Part shown: in pieces, positions 33,289 to 41,718 of the stretch | Numbering within the stretch: position 1 is the first letter of the stretch | How the letters are laid out: every line of letters starts with the position of its first letter | Assembly (NCBI GenBank): GCA_965215145.1 | Contig: OZ244038.1 | Span: 1,922,001 to 1,986,000, forward strand | Direction: 5' to 3' | DNA from: G965215145 sp965215145 | GTDB taxonomy: Bacteria > Bacteroidota > Rhodothermia > Rhodothermales > JANQRZ01 | DNA: 64,000 nt | Notes under the pieces: generated by a model | What the model was told of the DNA's origin: nothing | The model's input: the letters and a program-made list of their open reading frames with translations, nothing else | The model's database searches: none | Made by a program: the position numbers and the translations under genes

Positions 33289-34899
33289 ATGCCTGCCTCC
33301 TCCCTTCGGGTCGCCGCCCTCGCCCTCCTCCTGACCGGGGTGGCCCTGCCGAGCGCCGCGCAGGAGGTGACAGTCGCCCCAGTGGCCCTCGCCGTCGAGG
33401 TTGAGGCGGGGGCGCCCGCCGTCGAGCGCGCCGTGACGCTGACGAACGCGGGGGCCGACGCGCTCGTCGTCTCCGTCGAGGTCGGCGCGCCGGGCGCGGC
33501 CGACGAGCCCCCACCGGGTACCCTCCTCGGCGGCCCCGGCGACTTCACGAGCGGCGTCCTCACCGACCTCGCCACGCTCCCCGACGGCCGCCTCCTCGCC
33601 ACCGAGGGGCGGGACTTCACCCACGAGTATGGCCCCGGCCCGCCCTTCATCCCGGCACGGACGTTCGAGCATCCCGCGAGCGCGTTCCTCGCCCACGCCG
33701 TCGGCCTCGCCTTCGACGCCGACGCCAGCCCCGCCGGCACGCTTTGGTGGCTCGACTCCCGCCGCGTCACGACCTGCCAGTGCGTCGCCGTCGAGGAGGC
33801 GCAGCTCCTCGAGGGCACCCTCGACGGCACCCCCACGGGCCGGAGCGTCCCCGTCACCCTCGGCGCCGGGCGCTACCCCCCCTTCCGCACGGGCCTCCCC
33901 TCCGCCCTCGCCTACGACGCCGTAGCCGACGGCGGCACCGGGCTGTTCTACTACCTCGACGTCCACAACAACGCCGTCTACGCCATCGACCGCGCGGGCG
34001 CGGTGGCCGAGGGGTACCCCGTGCCGAAGACGGAGTACGCCGACGCCTACCAGGGCTCGGGGCTCGCGCTGAGCAGGCGCCCGGCGGCGGCCGGCGGCGG
34101 GGCGTGGCTCGACGTCGCGGTGGGGTTCTCGCTCGTGGACTACGACGCCTCGCTCATCGTGGCGACGGACCCCGTGACGGGGCGGCACCTCGGCCCGGAG
34201 ACGCCGATCCCCTCGCTGCTGAGCGGGGTGCAGCCCGACGGCAGCACGGGCTCCGTCGATGGCGTGGCGCGGAGCCGCCGGAGCCCGGACGACACGCTCT
34301 ATGTCACGGCGGGGACGGGGTTCATCGGGGCCGGGCGCTACGACGTGTACGCCTTGCGCCCGGCCTACGTGCCGCCGTGGCGGGTCGGCCTCTTCGTGGC
34401 GGAGCAGGAGGGCGACGTGGCGGACAACCCCGACACGCTGGCCGTCGCCCCCGGTGAAGCGGCGGAGCTGGTGCTCTCGTTCGGGGCGGGGGACGCCCTG
34501 CCGGGGACGTACGACGCGGCGCTCGTCGTGCGCCTGGCCGAGACGGGGGAGGCCCTCGCCTCGGTGCCGCTCTCGGTGACGGTGACGGGGACGACGGCGG
34601 GGGAGGGCGGCCCGGATGCCCCGGCGGCGCTCGTGCTTGAGGAGCCGTACCCGAACCCGGCCCGCTCGGCGGCCACGGTGACGCTGGCACTGCCGGCGGC
34701 GGCCGAGGTCGCCGTCTCGGTCCACGACGTGCTCGGGCGCCGCGTGCTCGCGCTCCCGACCCGCCCGGTCGAGGCCGGGCGCCACGGGCTGCGGCTCTCG
34801 ACGAGCGCGTTGGCGGCAGGGACGTACCTCGTCCGCGCCGAGGTCCGCACCGGCGCCGAGCCCCGCGTGCTGACGCGGCGGCTCACCGTCGTCCGGTAG
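33289..34899 (+). CDS. Secreted tandem paralogue 2 with T9SS sorting domain
   Basis: A 536-residue protein with the same layout as paralogue 1. The signal peptide and first Ig-like region are almost identical to copy 1 (SSLRVAALALLLTG, then PVALAVEVEAGAPAVERAV). The central blades carry copy-specific changes (for example YDAVADGGTG where copies 1 and 3 have YDAASEGGTG). The sorting domain (EPYPNPARSAATVTLALP, ALPTRPVEAGRHGLRL) is nearly identical to copy 3. I chose ATG 33289 from the homology with copy 1; longer starts would read through the terminator hairpin. Confidence 0.82.
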   Translation: MPASSLRVAALALLLTGVALPSAAQEVTVAPVALAVEVEAGAPAVERAVTLTNAGADALVVSVEVGAPGAADEPPPGTLLGGPGDFTSGVLTDLATLPDGRLLATEGRDFTHEYGPGPPFIPARTFEHPASAFLAHAVGLAFDADASPAGTLWWLDSRRVTTCQCVAVEEAQLLEGTLDGTPTGRSVPVTLGAGRYPPFRTGLPSALAYDAVADGGTGLFYYLDVHNNAVYAIDRAGAVAEGYPVPKTEYADAYQGSGLALSRRPAAAGGGAWLDVAVGFSLVDYDASLIVATDPVTGRHLGPETPIPSLLSGVQPDGSTGSVDGVARSRRSPDDTLYVTAGTGFIGAGRYDVYALRPAYVPPWRVGLFVAEQEGDVADNPDTLAVAPGEAAELVLSFGAGDALPGTYDAALVVRLAETGEALASVPLSVTVTGTTAGEGGPDAPAALVLEEPYPNPARSAATVTLALPAAAEVAVSVHDVLGRRVLALPTRPVEAGRHGLRLSTSALAAGTYLVRAEVRTGAEPRVLTRRLTVVR

Positions 34900-34912
34900 C
34901 TGATCGGTCGCT

Positions 34913-34949
34913 CGGAGCGAGGGGCGCCACGGCGGTGTCCCTCGCTCCG
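34913..34949 (+). terminator. Hairpin after paralogue 2
   Basis: CGGAGCGAGGG (34913-34923) pairs with CCCTCGCTCCG (34939-34949), followed by TTT. It lies between paralogues 2 and 3. Confidence 0.65.
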
Positions 34950-34975
34950 TTTGGCTTCCCCTTCCCCCTTTTGCC

Positions 34976-36583
34976 ATGCTCTTCCCATCCTCGCGCGGCC
35001 TGTGGCTGGTGCTCCTCCTCGCCCCCCTGCTCACCGTGCCTGCCACGGCGCAAGGGCTCACGGTCGCTCCTGCGGCCCTCGCCGTCGAGGTTGAGGCGGA
35101 CGCGCCCACCGTCGAGCGCGCCGTGACGCTGACGAACGGGGGCTCCGACGCGCTCGTCGTCTCCGTCGAGGTCGGTGTGCCGGGCGCGGCCGATGCCCCA
35201 CCCCCCGGCACCATCCTCGGTGTCTCACCCGAATTCACCGGCGACAGCGGCCTCGCCACGCTCCCCGACGGCCGCGTGTTCTCGGCCGAGAGCGCGGGGG
35301 CGGGGTGGACCCACGAACTCACGGCCGACCTCGCGCGCGTCCGCCTCTTGTCTCATCCCGCCTCAGCCTTCCTCGCCGGCACGACGGGGCTCGCCTTCGA
35401 CGCCGACGCCGGCCCCGAGGGCACGCTCTGGTGGCTCGACTCCCGCCGCGACCGGACCTGCCAGTGCGTCGCCGTCGAGGAGGCGCAGCTCCTGGAGGGC
35501 ACCCTCGACGGCACCCCCACCGGGCGGAGCCTCCCCGTCACCCTCGGCGCCGGGCGCTACCCCCCCTACCGCACGGGCATCCCCGCCGGCCTCGCCTACG
35601 ACGCCGCCTCGGAGGGGGGGACGGGGCTGTTCTACTACCTCGACGTCCACAACAACGCCGTCTACGCCGTCGACCGCGCGGGCGCCGTGGCCGAGGGGTA
35701 CCCCGTGCCGAAGACGGAGTACGCCGACGCCTACCAGGGCTCGGGGCTGGCGCTGACGCGGCGCGCTCCGGCGGCGGGCGGCGGGGCGTGGCTCGACGTG
35801 ACGGTGGGGTTCTCGTTCGTGGACTTCGCGCCGTCGCTCATCGTGGCGACGGACCCCGTGACGGGGCGGCACCTCGGCCCGGAGACGCCGATCCCCTCGC
35901 TGCTGAGCGAGGTCCAGCCTGACGGCTCGGCCGGGCTGGTCTACGCGGTGGCGCGGAGCCGTCGGAGCCCGGACGACACGCTCTATGTCACGGCGTGGAC
36001 GGGGTTCATCGGCGGGGGCCGCGTCGACACGTACGCCTTACGCCCGGCCTACGTGCCGCCGTGGCGGGTGGGCCTCTTCGTGGCGGAGCAGGAGGGCGAC
36101 GTGGCGGACAACCCGGACACGCTCGACGTCGCCCCTGGTGAGGCCGCCGAGTTGATGGTGCGCTTCGGGGCGGGGGACGCCCTGCCGGGGACGTACGCGG
36201 CCGAACTCGTCGTACGGCTGGCCGAGACGGGGGAGGCCCTCGCCTCGGTCCCGCTCTCGGTGACGGTGACGGGGACGACGGCGGGGGAGGGAGGCCCCAC
36301 GCTGCCGGCGGCGGTGCTCCTGGAAGAGCCGTACCCGAACCCGGCCCGCTCGGCGGCCACGGTGACGCTCGCGCTACCGGCGGCGGCCGAGGTCGCGGTC
36401 TCGGTCCACGACGTGCTCGGGCGCCGCGTGCTCGCGCTCCCGACCCGCCCGGTCGAGGCTGGGCGCCACGGGCTGCGGCTCTCGACGAGCGCGTTGGCGG
36501 CCGGCACCTACCTCGTCCGCGCCGAGGTCCGCACCGGCGCCGAGACCCGCGTGTTGACGCGGCGGCTCACCGTCGTCCGTTAG
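34976..36583 (+). CDS. Secreted tandem paralogue 3 with T9SS sorting domain
   Basis: A 535-residue protein. The signal peptide (LWLVLLLAPLLTVPATAQ) and the segment at about 75-140 differ from the other copies. From the Cys pair TCQC onward the DNA is nearly identical to copy 1 for several hundred bases, and the sorting domain is nearly identical to copy 2. This mosaic points to gene conversion between the copies. The function is unknown; the blades and the export signal suggest a cell-surface or released binding protein. Confidence 0.82.
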   Translation: MLFPSSRGLWLVLLLAPLLTVPATAQGLTVAPAALAVEVEADAPTVERAVTLTNGGSDALVVSVEVGVPGAADAPPPGTILGVSPEFTGDSGLATLPDGRVFSAESAGAGWTHELTADLARVRLLSHPASAFLAGTTGLAFDADAGPEGTLWWLDSRRDRTCQCVAVEEAQLLEGTLDGTPTGRSLPVTLGAGRYPPYRTGIPAGLAYDAASEGGTGLFYYLDVHNNAVYAVDRAGAVAEGYPVPKTEYADAYQGSGLALTRRAPAAGGGAWLDVTVGFSFVDFAPSLIVATDPVTGRHLGPETPIPSLLSEVQPDGSAGLVYAVARSRRSPDDTLYVTAWTGFIGGGRVDTYALRPAYVPPWRVGLFVAEQEGDVADNPDTLDVAPGEAAELMVRFGAGDALPGTYAAELVVRLAETGEALASVPLSVTVTGTTAGEGGPTLPAAVLLEEPYPNPARSAATVTLALPAAAEVAVSVHDVLGRRVLALPTRPVEAGRHGLRLSTSALAAGTYLVRAEVRTGAETRVLTRRLTVVR

Positions 36584-36643
36584 CCGAGTGGCCGAACCCG
36601 CCGGTGCCCCCCGCGTTCTTGCGCAGGACCAACCGGATAGGCC

Positions 36644-36892
36644 ATGCAGACCCTGCGCGCGAAGGTGACCGAGGACGGCGTCGTCGTCCCGAAGGAGATG
36701 TTGGGGGCCGCCGAAGAGGTGGAGATCGCCTGCGAGAGCGGCCACGTCGTCCTCGTCCCCGTCGAGGCAGAGAAGCCGCTTTCCATCTGGGACCTCGGGA
36801 AGGACCCCGTCGAGGACGTCGTCTCTGATGGCTCCGCCAATCATGACTATCATATCTACGACCCCCGCTCTAGAGAACAGGGCGACGGGTGA
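36644..36892 (+). CDS. Antitoxin of a VapBC-like pair
   Basis: An 82-residue protein. The N-terminal half (MQTLRAKVTEDGVVVPKEML to HVVLVPVE) is the beta-strand pattern of short swapped-hairpin or DUF-type antitoxins. The acidic C-terminal tail would wrap the PIN toxin encoded next. The reading frame overlaps the toxin gene by 4 bp (GTGA), the usual coupling. Assignment rests on pattern and context more than on a sharp motif. Confidence 0.7.
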   Translation: MQTLRAKVTEDGVVVPKEMLGAAEEVEIACESGHVVLVPVEAEKPLSIWDLGKDPVEDVVSDGSANHDYHIYDPRSREQGDG

Positions 36893-37296
36893 AGCGGCTC
36901 TTCGTAGACACCGGCTATCTGGTTGCGCTGGAGCTGACGAGCGACCAGCATCATGAAGCGGCGCAAATGCACTGGGGGCGGCTGCGAGTTGAGCGGCCTG
37001 CCCTCACGACTACTTCCGCCGTACTCACCGAGACGACGACCCTGCTCAACGCCAGGGGTCATTATGAGACGGCCGTACGGGTCGGGGAGCGGTTACTGCG
37101 GAGCCCGGAGATCGAACTCCTCCACGTGGACGAGGCGCTGATGGACGCCGGATGGCACTATTTCGCTCGCCACTCCGACAAACGCTACTCCCTCACCGAT
37201 TACATCTCCTTCGTGGTGATGGAGCGGGGGGGTCTCCGAGAGGTGCTTACGTTCGACCACCACTTTGAACAAGCGGGTTTCGTACCGCTCCCCTAG
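36889..37296 (+). CDS. PIN-domain ribonuclease toxin, VapC-like
   Basis: A 135-residue protein. The four acidic PIN positions are visible: Asp in FVDTGYLVAL (residue 6), Glu in LTETTTLL (about 45), Asp in YSLTDYISF (about 101) and Asp in TFDHHFEQAG (about 121). These bind Mg2+ and cleave RNA, classically tRNA or mRNA. The GTG start overlaps the antitoxin stop. The pair is followed 8 bp later by the Kef-like antiporter gene. Confidence 0.88.
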   Translation: MKRLFVDTGYLVALELTSDQHHEAAQMHWGRLRVERPALTTTSAVLTETTTLLNARGHYETAVRVGERLLRSPEIELLHVDEALMDAGWHYFARHSDKRYSLTDYISFVVMERGGLREVLTFDHHFEQAGFVPLP

Positions 37297-37304
37297 ACGA
37301 CCCT

Positions 37305-39674
37305 ATGAGCCTCCACCTCGCCGCGGGCGCGATCCCCCCGTTCCTCGTCGAAGTCGCCGTGCTGATCGTGGCCGGCGCCGTCGTCGCGTACCTCGGCTAC
37401 CGGCTCGGGCTGGTGCCCATCGTCGGGTTCCTGCTGACGGGCGTGATCATCGGGCCGCACGGGCTCGGGCTGATCGAGGACCAGGAGATGGTCGACGCCC
37501 TCGCCGAGGTCGGCGTGATCCTGCTGCTGTTCACCATCGGGATCGAGTTCTCGCTGGAGAAGCTGGCGAAGATCCAGCGGCTGATCTTCGGCGGGGGCGG
37601 GCTCCAGGTGGTGCTCACGAGCGCGGCGGTGACGGGCATTCTGCTGCTGTTCGGCGTGCCGTGGCAGGCGGGGCTGTTCACCGGCTTCCTCGTCGCGCTT
37701 TCTTCTACGGCCATCGTGCTGAAGCTGCTCGGCAGCCGCGGCGAGATGAACGCGCCGCAGGGGCAGGTCGGCCTCGGGCTGCTGATCTTCCAGGACCTCG
37801 CCATCGTGGTCATGGTGCTGCTCGTCCCGATGCTCGCCGGTACGGGCGGCGGCGCGCTCAGCATCCTCTGGGCGTTGGCAAAGGCGGCGCTGATGATCGC
37901 GGCGGTGCTCCTGGTGGCGCGGAGGGTGATGCCGCGGGTGCTGGAGGTCGTGGCGCGGACGTGCTCGCAGGAGCTGTTCCTGCTGGCCGTCATCGCGCTC
38001 TGCTTCGGGACGGCGTGGCTGACCGCGATGGCGGGGGTGTCCGTCGCGCTCGGGGCGTTCCTCGCGGGGCTGATCGTCTCGGAGAGCCGGTTCTCGGAGC
38101 ACGCCTTCGGCGAGATCATGCCGCTCCAGATCCTGTTCAGCGCCACCTTCTTCGTGTCCGTCGGGATGCTGCTGGATCTGGGGTTCCTGTTCTCGAACCT
38201 CCCGCTCGTGCTCGCGGCCGTCGTGGCCGTCCTCGTCATCAAGGCGCTCATCACGGGGGTGAGCGTGCGCGCGCTCGGCTACCCGCTGCCGGTCGCGGCG
38301 GCGAGCGCGCTGCTGCTCGCGCAGGTCGGGGAGTTCTCGTTCGTGCTGGAGCGCGCAGGCCGGGAGGTCGGGCTGTTCCCCGGCGGGATCGAGGGGGCCG
38401 GCTCCCAGACGTTCATCGCGGCGACGGTGCTGCTGATGATGGCGACGCCGCTGTTGGCCTCGCTCGGCGCGCGGCTCGGGCGGCGGATGGAGACGCGGCA
38501 GGAGGAGGCGATGGTGGCGGAGATGGAGGAGGCGGAGATGGCTGTGCCGGAGGAGGTCGTGCGCCTCGAAAACCACGTGGTCGTCGCGGGCTACGGGCGC
38601 TCGGCGCGGCGGCTCGTCCGGGTCCTCCACGGCTCCGGCGTCCCGCTCGTCGTGGTGACGCTCTCGCCGCCGCGGGCCGACGAGGCCGAGGCCGCCGGGC
38701 TCCTGGTCGTCCGGGGCGACCCCACGCGGCAGCACGCGCTGGCGGGGGCGCGGCTCGCGCGGGCCAAGCTGCTCGTCGTCGCCGACGAGGGGACCGAGCA
38801 GGCGGAGCGGGTGATCGCCGTGGCGCGGGGGCTGAACCCGACGATGCGGGTGCTCGCGCGGGCCCGCTACCTCGACGGCGCCGAGGCCCTCCGCGAGGCC
38901 GGCGCCGACGAGGTGATCGCGCAGGAGTTCGAGGTCGTGGTCCAGCTCGTGGCCGGCGTCCTCCGCGACTACGGCATCCGCGCCGAGGAGATCGACGGCC
39001 ACGTCGAGGCCATGCGCTCCGACGGCTACGTCGCCCTCCGCGCCCTCACGGATTCCGACAAGGCCCCGTTCGTGTGCCGCCTCACCGGTGGCAACCTCGA
39101 CCTCCGGCACGTCCACGTCCAGGACGGCGCCGCCGCCGTCGGCCAGCGGGTCTCCGCGCTCGACCTCGGCCGCTACGGCGTCGAGGCCAAGATGCTCCAG
39201 CGCGGCGGCGCATGGCAGGAGATCGGCGACGCGGACCCCGTGCTCCACGCGGGCGACGAGGTCAAGCTCGTCGGCTCAGCGGAGGCGTTCGATAGGGCAG
39301 CCGTGCTGTTCCGCCCCGCCGGCCTCGGCACCGACGAGCGGGGCGCCGAGATGCCCGGCGGCGTCCGTCCCCCCTCCCCCTTCCGCCCCGAGCCGGCCGG
39401 CGACGGCGCAGGCGCGGTGCCACGTGCCCGCCCGCACGTCTACGGCGCGACGTGGTGCCCGCTCACCGGGGGCTTCCGCGCCTACCTCGACCGGGCCGGC
39501 ATCCCCTACGCCTTCCACGACATCGAGGCCGACCCCGAGGCCGAGGAGGCCGTCCGCGCCATGAACGCGGGGAAGCTGAAGTTCCCGATGGTCGTCGTCG
39601 GCGAGCGCGAGATGAAGAACCCGACGCTGGAGGAGTTGGACGCGGCGCTGGCGGAGGTGGGACTGGTGGTGTAG
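37305..39674 (+). CDS. Kef-type CPA2 potassium/proton antiporter with RCK domains and C-terminal glutaredoxin-like domain
   Basis: A 789-residue protein. About 12 transmembrane helices (1-395) form a CPA2 Na+/H+-exchanger domain, including a LVALSSTAIVLKLL segment. A TrkA-N/RCK nucleotide-binding domain begins HVVVAGYGRSARRLVR at about 421, and a TrkA-C domain covers about 575-665. After a Pro-rich linker, a domain of about 80 residues beginning VYGATWCPLTGGFRAYLDRA (about 712) reads as a glutaredoxin with a monothiol CPLT site and the late motif KFPMVVVGE. E. coli KefB/C are gated by glutathione conjugates. A built-in glutaredoxin would give direct redox control (inference). The TAG stop is followed at once by a heptamer repeat. 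Confidence 0.88.
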   Translation: MSLHLAAGAIPPFLVEVAVLIVAGAVVAYLGYRLGLVPIVGFLLTGVIIGPHGLGLIEDQEMVDALAEVGVILLLFTIGIEFSLEKLAKIQRLIFGGGGLQVVLTSAAVTGILLLFGVPWQAGLFTGFLVALSSTAIVLKLLGSRGEMNAPQGQVGLGLLIFQDLAIVVMVLLVPMLAGTGGGALSILWALAKAALMIAAVLLVARRVMPRVLEVVARTCSQELFLLAVIALCFGTAWLTAMAGVSVALGAFLAGLIVSESRFSEHAFGEIMPLQILFSATFFVSVGMLLDLGFLFSNLPLVLAAVVAVLVIKALITGVSVRALGYPLPVAAASALLLAQVGEFSFVLERAGREVGLFPGGIEGAGSQTFIAATVLLMMATPLLASLGARLGRRMETRQEEAMVAEMEEAEMAVPEEVVRLENHVVVAGYGRSARRLVRVLHGSGVPLVVVTLSPPRADEAEAAGLLVVRGDPTRQHALAGARLARAKLLVVADEGTEQAERVIAVARGLNPTMRVLARARYLDGAEALREAGADEVIAQEFEVVVQLVAGVLRDYGIRAEEIDGHVEAMRSDGYVALRALTDSDKAPFVCRLTGGNLDLRHVHVQDGAAAVGQRVSALDLGRYGVEAKMLQRGGAWQEIGDADPVLHAGDEVKLVGSAEAFDRAAVLFRPAGLGTDERGAEMPGGVRPPSPFRPEPAGDGAGAVPRARPHVYGATWCPLTGGFRAYLDRAGIPYAFHDIEADPEAEEAVRAMNAGKLKFPMVVVGEREMKNPTLEELDAALAEVGLVV

Positions 39675-39702
39675 CGTATTGCGTGTTTCGTATTGCGTGT
39701 TG
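39675..39702. repeat. Heptamer block, left flank of four-helix-bundle unit B
   Basis: Four 7-bp units, CGTATTG, CGTGTTT, CGTATTG, CGTGTTG, starting on the base after the antiporter stop codon. An imperfect inverted copy lies at 40206-40232, on the far side of the four-helix-bundle gene. Confidence 0.85.
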
Positions 39703-39717
39703 ATCCAGGATGGGCCT

Positions 39718-40201
39718 ATGGAAGCACCCTTTGAGACCTGGCAGGAGGGGGTTCCGGATGCGATCCGCAAGGACCCGCTGTGGCGGATGCGGGTGTACAG
39801 GCTCGCACTGTTCGTCTGCGACGAGGGGTGGGCCGACGTGACAGCGCTGGCGCGCGACGTGCGGACGCGGAAGCTCGGCGACCAGCTCTACCGGGCGCTC
39901 GGCTCCATCGGGGCGAACATCGCCGAGGGGTACTCGCGGGGGAGCGGGAGGGACCGGGCGCGGTTCTACGAGTACGCCCTCGGCCCCACCCGCGAGGCTC
40001 GCGACTGGTACTACCTGGTACTACAAAGCCCGCCGCGTCCTCGGCGACGAACGGGTGGAGGAACAGATGACCATCCTCGGGGAGGTCGTCCGCCAGCTTC
40101 TCGTCATCGTTCAGCGCCAACAAGGCCGCGCCCTCCGCGAACCCCCCGCTGCCTACACGGCCAGCGCAAGCGACTCGCCCGGCGACTCACCGACGGCCTA
40201 G
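39718..40201 (+). pseudogene. Four-helix-bundle protein gene with a 10-bp duplication frameshift
   Basis: The first frame (from ATG 39718) contains the family motifs KLGDQLYRALGSIGANIAEG, YSRGSGRDRARFYEYAL and TREARDWYY. It then changes frame because CTGGTACTAC is exactly duplicated in tandem (40005-40014 and 40015-40024). Removing one copy restores a 157-residue protein that continues KARRVLGDERVEEQMTILGE and ends at the TAG at 40199-40201. The unit, with its flanking heptamers, exactly fills the space between the antiporter stop and the kinase start. The duplication could be a true mutation, a reversible switch or a sequencing error. Confidence 0.85.
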
Positions 40202-40205
40202 CACC

Positions 40206-40232
40206 CCAACACGCAACACGGACCACGCAACA
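40206..40232. repeat. Heptamer block, right flank of four-helix-bundle unit B
   Basis: On the minus strand the units read TGTTG, CGTGGTC, CGTGTTG, CGTGTTG, an imperfect inverted copy of the block at 39675-39702. It ends 3 bp before the ATG of the histidine kinase. Confidence 0.85.
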
Positions 40233-40235
40233 GCC

Positions 40236-41705
40236 ATGATGACCCAAGAGATGCCCGCCGCCGTCGCCGACGGCCCCGTTCCCGTGGACGAGCTCCGCGC
40301 CGTCCCGACCTTCGAGGGGTTGGAGGACGCCGTGTTCGACTGGTTCGCCGAGCGCGCCGCGCTGCTCACGTTCGACGTGGGGGAGAAGGTGTTCTACCCC
40401 GGCCAGTCCGCCGACGAGATGTGCGTCCTCCTCAGCGGCGCCGTCCAGCTCATGCTCGACGTCGGGGGGCAGCCGATGCTCTACGACACGTTCCAGGCCG
40501 GCCGTGTGGTCGGGATGCTGCCGTACTCGCGGATGGAGGAGTACACCGGGACCGGGCTGGCCGTCGAGCCCGTGCGGATGGTGTGCGTGAGCAAGGCGGA
40601 CTTCCCCGACATGCTCGCCACCAGCGAGGAGCTCGGGCGCCGGCTGATCGCGCTCATGAGCGACCGCGTGCGGCAGGCCACCCGCGTCGAGCAGCAGCGG
40701 GAGAAGCTGATGGCGCTCGGGAAGCTCTCGGCCGGGCTCGCCCACGAGCTCAACAACCCCGCCGCCGCCATCCGCAGCGCCGTCGACGAGCTGCAAGAGC
40801 GGGTCGCTGCGCTGCCGGAGCTCGTCGCCCAGATGACCGAGCACCACGTCACCGCCGAGCAGGTCCGCCGCGCCTCCGCCGTGCGCGAGGAGGTCAAGGA
40901 CCTCGACGCCCCCGACCGCCTCTCGGTGCTCGAACGCTCCGCGCGCGAGGACGACCTCGCCGACCGCCTCGAAGACCTCGGCGTGGCCGACGGGTTCGCG
41001 CTGGCCGGCACGCTCGCCGACGCCGGGTTCGTGCCGAGCTGCGTGGACGAGATCGCGGAGGGGCTGCCGGAGGAGGCGGTCCCCGACGTGCTCCGCTGGG
41101 TCGAGGGCGGCCTCGCCGCCGACCGGCTCCTCGGCAGCGTCGCCTCGGCGGCGGCGCGGATCTCGGCGCTGCTGGCCTCCGTGAAGGCGTACTCCCACAT
41201 GGACCAGGCCCCCGTCAAGGAGCCCCTCGACGTCACCGAGGGCGTCGAGTCCACGCTGACGATGCTCGGCCACAAGCTCAAAAAGAAGAACGTCCGCGTG
41301 GAGCGGGACTGGCCCCCCGACCTCCCCGAGGTGCCGGGCATGGCCGGCGAGTTGAACCAGGTCTGGACGAACCTCCTCGACAACGCCATCGACGCCGTGG
41401 ACGAGGGCGGCACGATCCGCGTCGGGGCAGGCGTGGCCGGGAGCTTCCTCACGGTCGAGGTCGAGGACGACGGCGCCGGCGTCCCCGAGGACGTGTGCGC
41501 CCGGATCTTCGAGCCGTTCTTCACCACGAAGGGCGTCGGGGAGGGGACCGGGCTCGGGCTCGACCTCGCCCGCCGGATCGTGATGGCGCAGCACGGCGGC
41601 ACCATCGACGTGCGGAGCGAGCCGGGCCGGACGGTGTTCTCGGTGCGGCTCCCGCTCTCGGAGGCCGAGGCCCGCCGCGGCGCCGCCGACGGCGCGGAGG
41701 GCTAG
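40236..41705 (+). CDS. Cyclic-nucleotide-binding sensor histidine kinase
   Basis: A 489-residue soluble protein. Residues about 15-140 form a CRP-like cNMP-binding fold (FDVGEKVFYPGQSADEMCVL, then LLSGAVQL). A HisKA-type dimerisation helix carries the phospho-acceptor in LAHELNNPAAAI (about 170). An unusual helical insert of about 150 residues separates the two halves of the dimerisation region. The ATPase domain has the N box NLLDNAIDAV (about 383), G1 DDGAGVP, F box FEPFFTT and G2 GTGLGLDLA. Kinases of this form are often paired with response regulator/TrxR fusions; the one at 26608 is the obvious partner. ATG 40236 follows a heptamer block by 3 bp. Confidence 0.92.
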   Translation: MMTQEMPAAVADGPVPVDELRAVPTFEGLEDAVFDWFAERAALLTFDVGEKVFYPGQSADEMCVLLSGAVQLMLDVGGQPMLYDTFQAGRVVGMLPYSRMEEYTGTGLAVEPVRMVCVSKADFPDMLATSEELGRRLIALMSDRVRQATRVEQQREKLMALGKLSAGLAHELNNPAAAIRSAVDELQERVAALPELVAQMTEHHVTAEQVRRASAVREEVKDLDAPDRLSVLERSAREDDLADRLEDLGVADGFALAGTLADAGFVPSCVDEIAEGLPEEAVPDVLRWVEGGLAADRLLGSVASAAARISALLASVKAYSHMDQAPVKEPLDVTEGVESTLTMLGHKLKKKNVRVERDWPPDLPEVPGMAGELNQVWTNLLDNAIDAVDEGGTIRVGAGVAGSFLTVEVEDDGAGVPEDVCARIFEPFFTTKGVGEGTGLGLDLARRIVMAQHGGTIDVRSEPGRTVFSVRLPLSEAEARRGAADGAEG

Positions 41706-41718
41706 ACGAGGCGGGGGG

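Larger units (their letters stand above)
31594..36583 (+). repeat. Tandem triplication of a secreted-protein gene
   Basis: Three head-to-tail copies of about 1.6 kb, each followed or separated by a GC-rich hairpin. Similarity is patchy: copies 1 and 2 match at the 5' end, 1 and 3 in the centre, 2 and 3 at the 3' end. Confidence 0.9.

Noticed and set aside
31495..35322. A very long open frame (over 1200 codons) antisense to the tandem paralogues
   Set aside because: It is Arg/Pro/Gly-rich with no domain or start signal, and mirrors strong T9SS genes on the other strand. High GC creates such empty antisense frames throughout the window.
39675..40232. Diversity-generating retroelement, because the four-helix-bundle protein resembles Avd
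   Set aside because: No reverse transcriptase and no template/variable repeat pair were seen.
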